From: Achromobacter insolitus
Lineage (GTDB): Bacteria > Pseudomonadota > Gammaproteobacteria > Burkholderiales > Burkholderiaceae_B
Direction of reading: 5' to 3'
Assembly: GCF_002209555.1 (NCBI RefSeq)
Contig: NZ_NJIF01000008.1
Location: 124,001-188,000 of the forward strand
Length of the DNA: 64,000 nucleotides
In this document: piece after piece, positions 1 through 8,376 of the stretch
Numbering within the stretch: position 1 is the first letter of the stretch
Layout: every line of letters begins with the position of its first letter
The notes under the pieces: model-generated
Seen by the model: only the letters and a program-made list of their open reading frames with translations
What the model was told of the DNA's origin: nothing
Database searches by the model: none
Position numbers and translations under genes: made by a program

Positions 1-156
1 CCCGCCAACATTGCGCGCATCGGAGCGGACGAGGTCACGTTCCGCACCCTGCTCAACGACGATGCGATGGCCAGCGAAAAGCTGTCGGAAGGCATCCGCC
101 TGTTCGTGGCGGACGCGGTCAAGCTGGATGCGCTGATCGAGGCGCAACGCGCCTGA
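1..156 (+). CDS. tal: Transaldolase, C-terminal fragment (cut by window edge)
   Basis: An open frame runs from the first base to a TGA and encodes the last 51 residues of a protein whose start lies outside the window. The stretch [15 protein letters not shown] followed by F-x-x-D-x-x-KL-x-x-LI matches the C-terminal helix of transaldolases of the TalB type (E. coli ends in a very similar AMAVDKLAEGIRKFAIDQ-like segment). Transaldolase moves a dihydroxyacetone unit between sugar phosphates in the pentose phosphate pathway. The next gene is on the opposite strand and its stop lies 40 bp further on, so the two converge. Only the tail is visible, so the catalytic lysine cannot be checked. Confidence 0.8.
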   Translation, partial: PANIARIGADEVTFRTLLNDDAMASEKLSEGIRLFVADAVKLDALIEAQRA

Positions 157-195
157 GACGGTACCGGGCCGCCGGCGCCGCCGACGGCCTTGCCG

Positions 196-1089
196 CTAAA
201 CGCCCGCGCGCATGTCGGCAACGAATGCGCGCGTTACTTCGTCCAGGGCAGCGCGCCGCCGCGTGACCATCCGGAAAGTGACGTCGTAGTGCAGCACTTC
301 GGGGTTCAGGGCATGGAGCAGTCCCGCCTCGATATACGGCCTGCAGAAGTGTTCTGGAAGATATCCCAGATGCGCGCCGGACAGCACCAGCATCGCCACC
401 GCTTCCATGTTGTCGGCCTCCGCCGTGACCCGCGCCTGCCAGTCCGGGAATTCGGCCTCCGGCACGGGGTAAGTCCGCCACGCCCACTCCCATTGAGCGA
501 CGTCTTCCTGAGTCGCCCGACCCGCCCTCGCCGCCAACGGATGCGAGGGCCCGCAACAGGCAACCTGCCGCTCTGCATACAAGGGCGTGTAATCCAGGAA
601 CGGGACGCGATGCCAGAAATAGCCTATTGCCACCTGGATTTCGCCCTGCAGCAGCAGCCCTTCCAGTTCGCGCGGACCGCACACTCGCAGTGACAGCCGC
701 ACGGCTTCGTCGCGCTGGCGAAAGCGCTCGATGGCCTGAGCCATGCGCACGTTCTGCTGCATGGTGGAATGGCCGCACAGTCCTAGCGTCAGGCGTCCGA
801 CCAATTGCTTGTCCATGTTGCGCGCCTCGGCGCTGAAATCGCTGAGCGTATTCAGCAGCCCGCGCGCCATCCGCACAAAGCGCTCGCCCTTTGCCGTCAG
901 GCGAAAGCCGCCCCTCCCGCGTTCGCACAGCGTGAATCCCAGCCGAACTTCCAGCGTGGCCAACTGCTCGCTGATTGTCGACTGGCCCACGCCCAGCGCG
1001 CCCTGCGCCGCCGAAACGCCGCCCGCATCCACGATGGCAAGGAAGATGCGCAACAGCCGTATGTCCAGGTCGGTGGTCGAAGTCAGCAT
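196..1089 (-). CDS. LysR-family transcriptional regulator
   Basis: This 297-residue protein has the standard LysR layout. An N-terminal winged helix-turn-helix covers about residues 8-67, with the typical GQSTISEQLATLEVRLG recognition region, and an effector-binding domain follows to the end. It is divergent from a sodium:solute symporter and a ureohydrolase, the usual position for a local LysR activator of a catabolic operon. A perfect 9-bp inverted repeat lies 34 bp upstream of its ATG and is the likely binding site. In Pseudomonas aeruginosa the LysR protein GpuR controls a transporter and guanidinopropionase, a comparable trio. The inducer cannot be read from the sequence. Confidence 0.9.
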   Translation of the reverse strand: MLTSTTDLDIRLLRIFLAIVDAGGVSAAQGALGVGQSTISEQLATLEVRLGFTLCERGRGGFRLTAKGERFVRMARGLLNTLSDFSAEARNMDKQLVGRLTLGLCGHSTMQQNVRMAQAIERFRQRDEAVRLSLRVCGPRELEGLLLQGEIQVAIGYFWHRVPFLDYTPLYAERQVACCGPSHPLAARAGRATQEDVAQWEWAWRTYPVPEAEFPDWQARVTAEADNMEAVAMLVLSGAHLGYLPEHFCRPYIEAGLLHALNPEVLHYDVTFRMVTRRRAALDEVTRAFVADMRAGV

Positions 1090-1122
1090 GCGGGAAAACC
1101 CAAAGTAAAGATCGGCGACGGC

Positions 1123-1150
1123 CCATGTTCATACCGCCAATTGAACATGG
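1123..1150. promoter_or_regulatory. Inverted-repeat operator candidate for the divergent LysR regulator
   Basis: CCATGTTCA and TGAACATGG form a perfect 9-bp inverted repeat separated by 10 bp. It sits between the LysR gene and the symporter operon, 34 bp from the regulator start and about 200 bp from the symporter start. The core TTCA-N10-TGAA has the size and dyad symmetry of a LysR recognition site. It is closer to the regulator, as expected for autoregulation with activation of the divergent operon. Confidence 0.6.
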
Positions 1151-1348
1151 ATCGATATAACCGGCTTTCCTAAGATCTGCACCTGCCCGCCGCCATGCGC
1201 CCGCGAATCTAAGAACGATTAACGCGTAACGACGCCGTGACGCCACGGGCCATACCGATAAGCACTTGAACCGGGGCCTGCGCTTTCGCGGCATCGATGT
1301 CCGCGTCCGGCGCATCCTCGGTCCCGCCAACAAAATGGGGAAACAAGC

Positions 1349-2737
1349 ATGATTCTGGATATCGTTGTCGTCGTCGCGTATGCCGCGGCGATGCTGCTGC
1401 TGGGTTGGCACGGCATGAAACGCGCCAAGACGCGCGAGGAGTTTCTGGTGGCCGGACGCAACCTGGGGCCGGGCTTGTACATGGGCACCATGGCCGCGAC
1501 CGTGTTGGGCGGCGCCAGTACCGTCGGAACCGTGCGGCTGGGATATGTGCACGGCATCTCGGGTTTCTGGCTATGCGCCGCCTTGGGCCTGGGCATCATC
1601 GTGCTGAACCTGTTTCTGGCCAAGCCGCTCCTGCGCCTGAAGGTCTACACCGTCACCCAAGTGCTGGAACGGCGCTACAGCCAGCGAACCCGACGCTTCA
1701 GCGCGCTGGTCATGCTGGCATATGCGCTGATGCTGGCCGCCACTTCGGTGATCGCGATCGGCACCGTGCTGCAAGTGCTGTTCGGCCTGCCGGTCTGGAT
1801 CGCCATCGTGCTGGGTGGCGGCGTCGTGGTGGTGTATTCGGCCATCGGCGGCATGTGGTCATTGACGCTGACAGACATCGTCCAGTTCCTGATCAAGACC
1901 GTCGGCCTGATCTTCATCCTGCTTCCCCTGTGCATGCTCAAGGCTGGGGGCTGGGACGCGCTGGTGGACAAGCTGCCGGCCTCCGGGTTCGGCTTTACGT
2001 CGATAGGCTGGGGCACCATCGTCACCTATTTCGTCATCTACTTTTTCGGCATCCTGCTGGGACAGGACATCTGGCAGCGCGTCTTCACGGCCCGCAGCGG
2101 CGCGGTGGCGCGGGCCGCTGGCACCGCGGCCGGAGTGTACTGCATCGCGTACGGCCTGGCATTGGCGCTGATCGGCATGGCGGCAAGGGTCCTGCTGCCC
2201 GAACTGCCCGATGCCAACAACGCCTTCGCCGCCATCGTGCGGGCCACCTTGCCCGACGGTATGCGCGGCCTGCTGATCGCGGCCGCGCTGGCTGCCATGA
2301 TGTCCACGGCAAGCGCCGCCCTGCTGGCGGCCTCGACCACCATCACGGAAGACCTGCTGCCCTGGATGCTTGGCCGCCCGGCCGCGCACGACGTGCGCGC
2401 CAACCGGTTGTATACGCTGCTGGCGGGCATCGCCGTGCTGGGCATTGCGCTGGTGGTGGACGACGTGCTCAGCGCCCTCACCTGCGCCTACAACCTGCTG
2501 GTGGGCGGAATGCTGGTCCCCTTGCTGGGCGCCATCTACTGGAAACGCGCAACCACCCGTGGCGCCATCGCCAGCATGATGCTGGGCTGCACGGCGGCCA
2601 TCGTGCTGATGGTCGCCGACGGGCTGGATTCGAACTGGCCGATCCATGGCGGGCTGGCCGCCGGGCTGCTGGGCTTTGTCGCCGTCAGCCTGTACGGCAA
2701 GCCGGATGCGGCGCCTGCCAACGCCAGTGCCGTCTGA
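1349..2737 (+). CDS. Sodium:solute symporter (SSS family), probable guanidino-compound or polyamine importer
   Basis: This 462-residue, very hydrophobic inner-membrane protein belongs to the solute:sodium symporter family. The N-terminal membrane helix is followed by a segment reading TREEFLVAGRNLG, the hallmark start of the family, and about a dozen further membrane segments follow. The ATG is preceded by a GGGGA-type ribosome site. The ureohydrolase gene starts 33 bp downstream on the same strand, so the two are almost certainly co-transcribed. By analogy with GpuP beside GpuA it probably imports the substrate of that hydrolase. The substrate is inferred from context only. Confidence 0.85.
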   Translation: MILDIVVVVAYAAAMLLLGWHGMKRAKTREEFLVAGRNLGPGLYMGTMAATVLGGASTVGTVRLGYVHGISGFWLCAALGLGIIVLNLFLAKPLLRLKVYTVTQVLERRYSQRTRRFSALVMLAYALMLAATSVIAIGTVLQVLFGLPVWIAIVLGGGVVVVYSAIGGMWSLTLTDIVQFLIKTVGLIFILLPLCMLKAGGWDALVDKLPASGFGFTSIGWGTIVTYFVIYFFGILLGQDIWQRVFTARSGAVARAAGTAAGVYCIAYGLALALIGMAARVLLPELPDANNAFAAIVRATLPDGMRGLLIAAALAAMMSTASAALLAASTTITEDLLPWMLGRPAAHDVRANRLYTLLAGIAVLGIALVVDDVLSALTCAYNLLVGGMLVPLLGAIYWKRATTRGAIASMMLGCTAAIVLMVADGLDSNWPIHGGLAAGLLGFVAVSLYGKPDAAPANASAV

Positions 2738-2770
2738 GCGATTTCCCCCATCTGATAAGGAGACCCATCC

Positions 2771-3823
2771 ATGACATTCAGTCCCGAAACCCTGCAAGCC
2801 TTGCGCGCCAAGTACGGAGGCGAGAATGAATCCGTCATCCACGACGGACATTTTCGCGCCGTGGCGCGCGACGTCATCGACGAGAGCGGGGTGCGGCAAG
2901 CACCTTACGCCGGCATCCCCACGCTACTGGATGCCCCGATCCGCCACATCGACTGGGCTGCGCCCGATTTCGGCGACCTGGAGGCCGCGCTGCTGGGCGT
3001 CCCCATGGACCTGGGCATCAGCAACCGCAGCGGTTGCCGCTTCGGGCCTCGCGCCCTGCGCGCCATCGAGCGCATCGGCCCCTACAACCACGTTCAGCGG
3101 ATAGCGCCCACGCGCGCACTGCGCGTGGCGGACATCGGCGATGTTCCTCTGAGCAGCCGCTTCAGCCTTGAGCAGTCGCACGCCGACATCGAGGCCGCCT
3201 ATCGCGTGCTCCACGCCGCCGGCGTGATACCGGTATCCGCGGGCGGGGATCATTCGATCACTCTGCCCATTTTGCGGGCCCTGGGTCGGCACCGGCCCGT
3301 GGCGTTGGTGCATATCGATGCGCACTGCGACACTGGCGGTCCATTCGACCAAAGCCGCTTCCATCATGGCGGCCCCTTTCGCCAGGCAGTGCTCGACGGC
3401 GTGCTGGATCCGATCAAAACCATCCAGATCGGCATCCGGGGCTCTTCCGAATACCTGTGGGAATTCTCGTATGACTCGGGGATGACCGTGATCCACGCGG
3501 AGGAAGTCTGCGCGCTGGGCATTCCAGCCATTGTGCGCCGTGCCCGCGAGGTGGTGGGCAACGCCCCCGTCTACGTCAGTTTCGACATCGACGGCCTGGA
3601 CCCGGCCTATGCCCCAGGCACGGGAACGCCGGAGGCGGGCGGCCTCACGATGCGTGAAGCCTTGGCGCTGGTGCGCGGCCTGGCGGGCCTGGACGTCATC
3701 GGAGGCGATCTGGTGGAAGTATCTCCAGCCTATGATCCTTCCACGCTTACGGCCCAGGCGGGCGCGCAAATACTGTTCGAGATCCTGACGCTGGTGTCGT
3801 TGGCGCCCCGCAGAGGAACCTAA
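2771..3823 (+). CDS. Ureohydrolase (agmatinase / guanidinobutyrase / guanidinopropionase family)
   Basis: This 350-residue enzyme has the full set of binuclear manganese ligands of the arginase superfamily: H161 in GGDHSIT, D183/H185/D187 in HIDAHCD, and D272/D274 in FDIDGLDPAYAPG, with E288 in the following GTPE. Members hydrolyse a guanidino group to urea and an amine. An AGGAG ribosome site lies 8 bp before the ATG. It follows the symporter in one operon and its stop overlaps the stop of the convergent gene by 4 bp (CTAA). The neighbourhood favours a guanidino-acid (3-guanidinopropionate or 4-guanidinobutyrate) over agmatine, but motifs alone do not decide this. It is longer than E. coli SpeB because of an N-terminal extension of about 50 residues. 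Confidence 0.9.
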   Translation: MTFSPETLQALRAKYGGENESVIHDGHFRAVARDVIDESGVRQAPYAGIPTLLDAPIRHIDWAAPDFGDLEAALLGVPMDLGISNRSGCRFGPRALRAIERIGPYNHVQRIAPTRALRVADIGDVPLSSRFSLEQSHADIEAAYRVLHAAGVIPVSAGGDHSITLPILRALGRHRPVALVHIDAHCDTGGPFDQSRFHHGGPFRQAVLDGVLDPIKTIQIGIRGSSEYLWEFSYDSGMTVIHAEEVCALGIPAIVRRAREVVGNAPVYVSFDIDGLDPAYAPGTGTPEAGGLTMREALALVRGLAGLDVIGGDLVEVSPAYDPSTLTAQAGAQILFEILTLVSLAPRRGT

Positions 3824-4347
3824 CGATGGTCGTGCGAATGCACCTGCAACGCTTCCAGGAAGCGCGACACCATGTTGTAGGCAGCCACCGTCGCGGTCAG
3901 TTCGACCATGAGCTTGTCGGAGCCCATGGCGGCCCGTGCCGCCTGGAACACCGGTTCCGGCACCTGAACGTGCCGCGTCATGGCGTCGGTATAGGCCAAC
4001 ACCGCCTTCTCGCGGTCGTTGAAGAGGCCTGAGCTTTCCCAGGCGTCCAGCGCGTCCAGCTGCGCCTGGGACACGCCCTCTTTGAGGGCGATAGGCGCAT
4101 GCTGGTCAGCCTCGTACGGTGCGCCATTGATGGCCGCCACCCGCATGATCACGAGTTCGCGAAGGTCGCCGGGCAAGGTGCTGAGCTGGCGGATCGAGGT
4201 GAGGTAGTTGAGCCACCCGCCCGCCACGGCGGGGCTGTGCAGCAGCATCTGGTACAGGTGCAGCACGCTGCCCCGTTCGGCGACGATGCGATCGACCAGG
4301 GGCTTCGCTTCAGGGTGAGCCAGGTCGGCGTACGGTAGACGGGCCAT
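3820..4347 (-). CDS. Carboxymuconolactone decarboxylase (CMD/AhpD-like) family protein
   Basis: The preferred ATG has a GGAG site 8 bp upstream and gives 175 residues; an in-frame extension upstream is not supported. The central segment RELVIMRVAAINGAPYEADQH matches the CMD core helix pair, but where many relatives have a Cys before the Tyr-Glu pair this protein has Ala-Pro. The AhpD-type CxxC redox pair is absent, so a peroxidase role is unlikely. It is the last gene of the minus-strand operon with the CoA-transferase and ABC importer, starting 11 bp after the permease stop. Its role is probably catabolic (decarboxylase- or hydrolase-like), but the reaction is unknown. Confidence 0.8.
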   Translation of the reverse strand: MARLPYADLAHPEAKPLVDRIVAERGSVLHLYQMLLHSPAVAGGWLNYLTSIRQLSTLPGDLRELVIMRVAAINGAPYEADQHAPIALKEGVSQAQLDALDAWESSGLFNDREKAVLAYTDAMTRHVQVPEPVFQAARAAMGSDKLMVELTATVAAYNMVSRFLEALQVHSHDHR

Positions 4348-4358
4348 GACAACTCCAA

Positions 4359-5153
4359 TCAGATCTTTTCGGTTTCGCCGGACCTCGGCTGCCATTTCAT
4401 CAGGCGTTTTTCGCCTATGCCGACCACGGCGTCCAGCACCAGCGCAAATGCGGTCAGCACAATGATGCCCGCGAACACGGTGTTTACGTCGAACGTGCCT
4501 TCCGCTTGCAGGATAAGGTAGCCCACGCCGCTGGCAGAGCCCAGGTATTCACCCACGACCGCGCCGACGAAGGCCAGGCCCACCGAGGTGTGCAGGCTGG
4601 AGAACACCCAGCTGGTGGCCGAAGGCAGGTACACGTGCCGCAGCAACTGGCGCCGCCGCGCACCCAGCATCCTGGCATTGTCGAGCAAGGTGGGGCTGAC
4701 TTCGCGCACGCCCTGGTAGACGTTGAAGAACACGATGAAAAACACCAGCGTGACGGCCAGCGCCACCTTGGACCAGATGCCCAGGCCGAACCACATGCCG
4801 AAGATGGGCGCCAGGATCACGCGCGGCATCGAATTCGCGGCTTTGATGTATGGGTCCAGGATCGCGCTGGCGCCGGGCGACAACCCCAGCCACAGGCCGA
4901 AGCCCAGCCCCGCGATCGTGCCGATGAAAAAGGCCAGCACGGTCTCGGTCAGCGTCACGCCCAGATGCGTATAGATGTCCGCGTTGGTGACGAACCACGC
5001 CCAGATGCGCCCCCATACCTTCAGCGGCTCGCCAAAGAAGAACGCCACTTTCGGGTCGCGCGACGCGACATGCCACACCAGCAAAATGACGACGAGCAGC
5101 AGCAACTGCCACAAGCGCAGGCTGGCCGAACCGGGTTTGATCAGCTTGGGCAT
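4359..5153 (-). CDS. ABC transporter permease, SsuC/TauC type
   Basis: This 264-residue membrane protein of the nitrate/sulfonate/taurine importer family has about six membrane helices. The cytoplasmic coupling motif reads ARMLGARRRQLLRHVYLPSA (the EAA loop), followed by a segment rich in VGLAFVGAVVGEYLG that is typical of SsuC-like permeases. It lies 2 bp after the ATPase gene and 11 bp before the CMD-family gene. With its partners it would form one importer, two copies of this subunit with two of the ATPase. The substrate is not evident: relatives transport sulfonates, taurine, pyrimidine precursors or aromatic acids. Confidence 0.9.
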   Translation of the reverse strand: MPKLIKPGSASLRLWQLLLLVVILLVWHVASRDPKVAFFFGEPLKVWGRIWAWFVTNADIYTHLGVTLTETVLAFFIGTIAGLGFGLWLGLSPGASAILDPYIKAANSMPRVILAPIFGMWFGLGIWSKVALAVTLVFFIVFFNVYQGVREVSPTLLDNARMLGARRRQLLRHVYLPSATSWVFSSLHTSVGLAFVGAVVGEYLGSASGVGYLILQAEGTFDVNTVFAGIIVLTAFALVLDAVVGIGEKRLMKWQPRSGETEKI

Positions 5154-5155
5154 GC

Positions 5156-5965
5156 TCAGACTCGCTTTTGTTGGGCGTAGCCCTTCAGGACTTCTTCGCG
5201 CAGCACGCCCCAGATGGCGGCGTGCAGTTCCACGAAACGCGGATGCGTGCGCACTTCGGCCACGTCGCGCGGCCGCGGCAGGTCGATGGTGAATTCGCCA
5301 ATGGGATGCGTGCCCGGCCCTGCTGACAGCACCACCACGCGGTCGCTCATGGCGATGGCTTCGTCCAGGTCGTGCGTGATGAACAGCACGGCCTTGCGCT
5401 TGGCCATCCAGAGATCCAGGACCTCGTTCTCCATGAGCTGGCGGGTCTGGATGTCCAAAGCCGAGAACGGCTCGTCCATCAGGATGATGTCGGGGTCGCG
5501 GATCAGCGTCTGCGCCAGCATCGCGCGCTTGCGCATGCCGCCCGACATCTGATGCGGATAGCGGCCTTCAAAGCCGCCCAGGCCGACGCGGCGCATCCAT
5601 TCGCGGCCGCGCTCGAGCGCTTGCGGACGCGGCACGCCCGCAAAGTCCAGGCCGGCCACCACGTTGTCCAGCGCGCTGCGCCAAGGCAGCAGGGCCTCGC
5701 CCTGGAACATGTAGCCGGCGCGCTCGTTGATGCCGGACAGGGGCTGCCCGAACACCTGCACCCGGCCCGACGACGGCGCCAGCAGGCCGGCGCTGACGTT
5801 GAGCAGCGTGGACTTGCCGCAGCCGGTCGGGCCCACCACCGACACGAACTCCCCCGGCGCGATGGCCAGGGAAGTGTCGCTGACGGCGGTGTAGCGCTGC
5901 GAGCGGTCGTCGCGGGAGACAAAGGTGCAGCTGATGTTTTCCAGCGACAGCGCGGCTTCAGCCAT
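5156..5965 (-). CDS. ABC transporter ATP-binding protein, SsuB/TauB type
   Basis: This 269-residue nucleotide-binding subunit has a Walker A motif GPTGCGKST, a signature MSGGMRKRAMLAQTL, a Walker B IILMDEPFSALD, and the switch histidine in FITHDLDEA. The MSGGM form of the signature and the short length are typical of the nitrate/sulfonate/taurine branch. Its ATG overlaps the end of the binding-protein gene by 8 bp, which suggests translational coupling. The permease follows after 2 bp. Confidence 0.93.
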   Translation of the reverse strand: MAEAALSLENISCTFVSRDDRSQRYTAVSDTSLAIAPGEFVSVVGPTGCGKSTLLNVSAGLLAPSSGRVQVFGQPLSGINERAGYMFQGEALLPWRSALDNVVAGLDFAGVPRPQALERGREWMRRVGLGGFEGRYPHQMSGGMRKRAMLAQTLIRDPDIILMDEPFSALDIQTRQLMENEVLDLWMAKRKAVLFITHDLDEAIAMSDRVVVLSAGPGTHPIGEFTIDLPRPRDVAEVRTHPRFVELHAAIWGVLREEVLKGYAQQKRV

Positions 5966-6998
5966 TGGGGTACTTCTCGTTGGCGCGGCGCGCGTAGTCG
6001 TTGGTCCAGACCTTGGACGGATCGATCTTGGCGCCGTCGAAGTCCGCCTGGTAGGCTGCCAGCGCCTTGAGCGCGGTGGCCGCGCCGTCCTCGGGGATCA
6101 TGCCATCGGGCGACAGGCCTTCCAGGCTCTTCGCAATGGCGGCCTTATAGACGGCCGGATCGCCCAGTAGATAGGTTTCCGGGACAACCTTGGCGATCTC
6201 GTCGGCGCCGGCCTTCTGGATCCACTTGTCGGCGCGCACCAGGGCGTTGGCCAGGGCCTGGGTGGTGTTGGGATTGGCGTCGATAAAGGCTTGCGGCGCG
6301 TACAGGCAGCCCGCCGGCATGTTGCCGCCGAAGATTTCCTGGGTGTCCTTGAGCGTGCGCGTGTCCACGATGATCTGGATGTCGCCGGGCATTTCCAGCA
6401 TCGACACCACCGGGTCGGTGTTGGAAATGGCATCGATCTGGCCGCTGCGCAAGGCGGTCACCGCGCCTGCGCCTGCGCCCACGCCGATGATGGAAACGTC
6501 CGAGGCCTTCAGGCCGTGCTTGGCCAGGAAGAAGCTGACCACCATGTTGGTGGATGAGCCCGGCGCGGTCACGCCGATCTTCTTGCCCTTCAGGTCGGCG
6601 GCGCTCTTGTAGTTGGGCAGGTTCTTCTTCGACACGCCCACGCCGATCATCGGCGCGCGGCCCTGCAGCACGAAGGCGCGATAGGCCTGGCCCTTGGACT
6701 GCATGGACAAGGTGTGTTCGAACGCGCCCGACACGATGTCCGCGCTGCCGCCCACCACGGCCTGCAAGGCCTTGGAGCCACCCGCGAAGTCGGCAATGCT
6801 GACGTCCAGCCCTTCGTCCTTGAAGTAGCCGCGGGCTTCCGCGATGGACAGGGGGAGATAGTAGATCAGCGGCTTGCCGCCGACGGCGATCTGGACCTTG
6901 GTCTTCTCCAGCTTCTGCGCGCGCACGATAGCGGGCGCCATGCCCATGACGCCGGCGGCGCCGGCCATCTTGAGCAGATCACGGCGAGTGACTGACAT
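5958..6998 (-). CDS. ABC transporter substrate-binding protein, NMT1/SsuA-like, Tat-exported
   Basis: This 346-residue periplasmic binding protein opens with SVTRRDLLKMAGAAG, a twin-arginine signal (RR-x-x-LK then a hydrophobic stretch) ending near the Ala-Gln after about residue 28. The mature part (GGKPLIYYLPLSIAEARGYF, then ALQAVVGGSADIVSG) has the NMT1/THI5-like fold used for sulfonates, pyrimidines and aromatic acids. An AGGAG site lies 8 bp before the ATG. It is the second gene of the operon, 11 bp after the CoA-transferase. Pairing with a CoA-transferase suggests that the imported ligand is a carboxylic acid. Confidence 0.9.
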   Translation of the reverse strand: MSVTRRDLLKMAGAAGVMGMAPAIVRAQKLEKTKVQIAVGGKPLIYYLPLSIAEARGYFKDEGLDVSIADFAGGSKALQAVVGGSADIVSGAFEHTLSMQSKGQAYRAFVLQGRAPMIGVGVSKKNLPNYKSAADLKGKKIGVTAPGSSTNMVVSFFLAKHGLKASDVSIIGVGAGAGAVTALRSGQIDAISNTDPVVSMLEMPGDIQIIVDTRTLKDTQEIFGGNMPAGCLYAPQAFIDANPNTTQALANALVRADKWIQKAGADEIAKVVPETYLLGDPAVYKAAIAKSLEGLSPDGMIPEDGAATALKALAAYQADFDGAKIDPSKVWTNDYARRANEKYPNG

Positions 6999-7009
6999 GT
7001 GGTTGTCTC

Positions 7010-8269
7010 CTAGTTGTCGGGCAGACCGATAGCGCCGGTCTTCGCCAGCTCTTCTATAGCCGCTGAATCATACCCCAGCGATTTCAGGACTTCCTCGGTA
7101 TGTTCCCCTAATCTCGGACCCACCCAGCGCGTCTCTCCGGGCGTCTCCGACAACTTGGGCACCACGGCCGGCAGCTTGACGGGCGTGCCGTCGGGGAAGC
7201 GATGCTGCTCTATCATGCGGCGCGCCAGGAACTGCGGGTCGCTGAACATGTCGGCCACGCTGTAGATCTTGCCCACGGGCACGTCGGCGCCCTTCAGGAT
7301 GCCCAGCGCCTCCTCGATGCCGCGCGCGCCGCACCATTGCTGGATGGCGCCGTCGATCTCTTCCACGCGCCTGGCGCGGCCGTCGTTGCGCACCAGCGCG
7401 GGGTCCGTCGCCAGGTCGTCGCGGCCAATGGCGCGCATCAGCCGGTGGAAGATCGCGTCGCCGTTGCCGGCGATGACGATGTTCTGGCCATCCCGGGTGG
7501 TGTAGGTATTCGAAGGCACGATGCCCGGCAGCGCGCCGCCAGTGCGTTCGCGCACGACGCCGGCCACGTCGTATTCGGGCACCAGGCTTTCCATCATGTT
7601 AAACACGGCTTCGTACAGCGCCACGTCCACCATCTGCCCCTGCCCCGCCTGGCATTCCGCGCCCTGCTTGCCGTTCCAGCGCCCGCCCGTGGCATCCCGG
7701 TGGCGCAGCGCCATCATCGCGCCGATCACGCCGTGCAGCGCCGCGATGGAATCGCCGATGGAGATGCCCACGCGCAAGGGCGGCCGGTCCGGATGGCCGG
7801 ACACATAGCGCAGACCGCCCATGGATTCGCCGATGGCGCCGAAACCCGGCTGGTCTTTCATGGGACCAGTCTGCCCGTAGCCCGACAGGCGCACCATGAT
7901 GAGCGCAGGGTTGACGGCACGCAGTTGCTCATAGCCCAGGCCCCACTTCTCAAGCACGCCGGGCCGGTAATTCTCGACCACGACATCGGCGTCCAGCGCC
8001 AATTGGCGAGCGATTTCACGCGCGCGCGGGTCCTTGAGGTTAAGTGCGATGGATTGCTTGTTGCGGGCCTGCACCGTCCACCAGAGGGAGTTGCCTTCGT
8101 GCAGATGGCGCCAGCTGCGAATGGGATCGCCGCCGCCCGAGCCGTCAGGCCCATGCGGCGTTTCCACCTTGATGACGTCGGCGCCGAATTCGCCGAAGAT
8201 GCGCGCGGCGAACGGGCCGGCAATGAGCGTGCCGAGTTCCAGGACCTTCAGTCCGGTCAGCGCTGACAT
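7010..8269 (-). CDS. CaiB/BaiF-type CoA-transferase (family III)
   Basis: This 419-residue enzyme of the family III CoA-transferases shows LKVLELGTLIAGPFAARIF, then GADVIKVE, then the catalytic-region pattern VVENYRPGVLEKWGLGYEQL with the family Asp nearby. These enzymes move CoA between acyl groups in the cytoplasm. The start is chosen at the ATG that begins MSALTGLKVLE; the long upstream in-frame extension runs into recR and is not used. It is the first gene of a five-gene minus-strand operon with an NMT1-like ABC importer and a CMD-family protein. The set looks like uptake and CoA activation of an unknown organic acid. Confidence 0.9.
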   Translation of the reverse strand: MSALTGLKVLELGTLIAGPFAARIFGEFGADVIKVETPHGPDGSGGGDPIRSWRHLHEGNSLWWTVQARNKQSIALNLKDPRAREIARQLALDADVVVENYRPGVLEKWGLGYEQLRAVNPALIMVRLSGYGQTGPMKDQPGFGAIGESMGGLRYVSGHPDRPPLRVGISIGDSIAALHGVIGAMMALRHRDATGGRWNGKQGAECQAGQGQMVDVALYEAVFNMMESLVPEYDVAGVVRERTGGALPGIVPSNTYTTRDGQNIVIAGNGDAIFHRLMRAIGRDDLATDPALVRNDGRARRVEEIDGAIQQWCGARGIEEALGILKGADVPVGKIYSVADMFSDPQFLARRMIEQHRFPDGTPVKLPAVVPKLSETPGETRWVGPRLGEHTEEVLKSLGYDSAAIEELAKTGAIGLPDN

Positions 8270-8376
8270 CGTTTGTCTCCTCGCTTTTTGCTTAGGCGGC
8301 CCTCGATGCGTTGCCGAAGGCTCACGATTTTGTACTGACGGGGCCCGCGCCGGCGAGCAGGCGGAGGGCGTAATCT

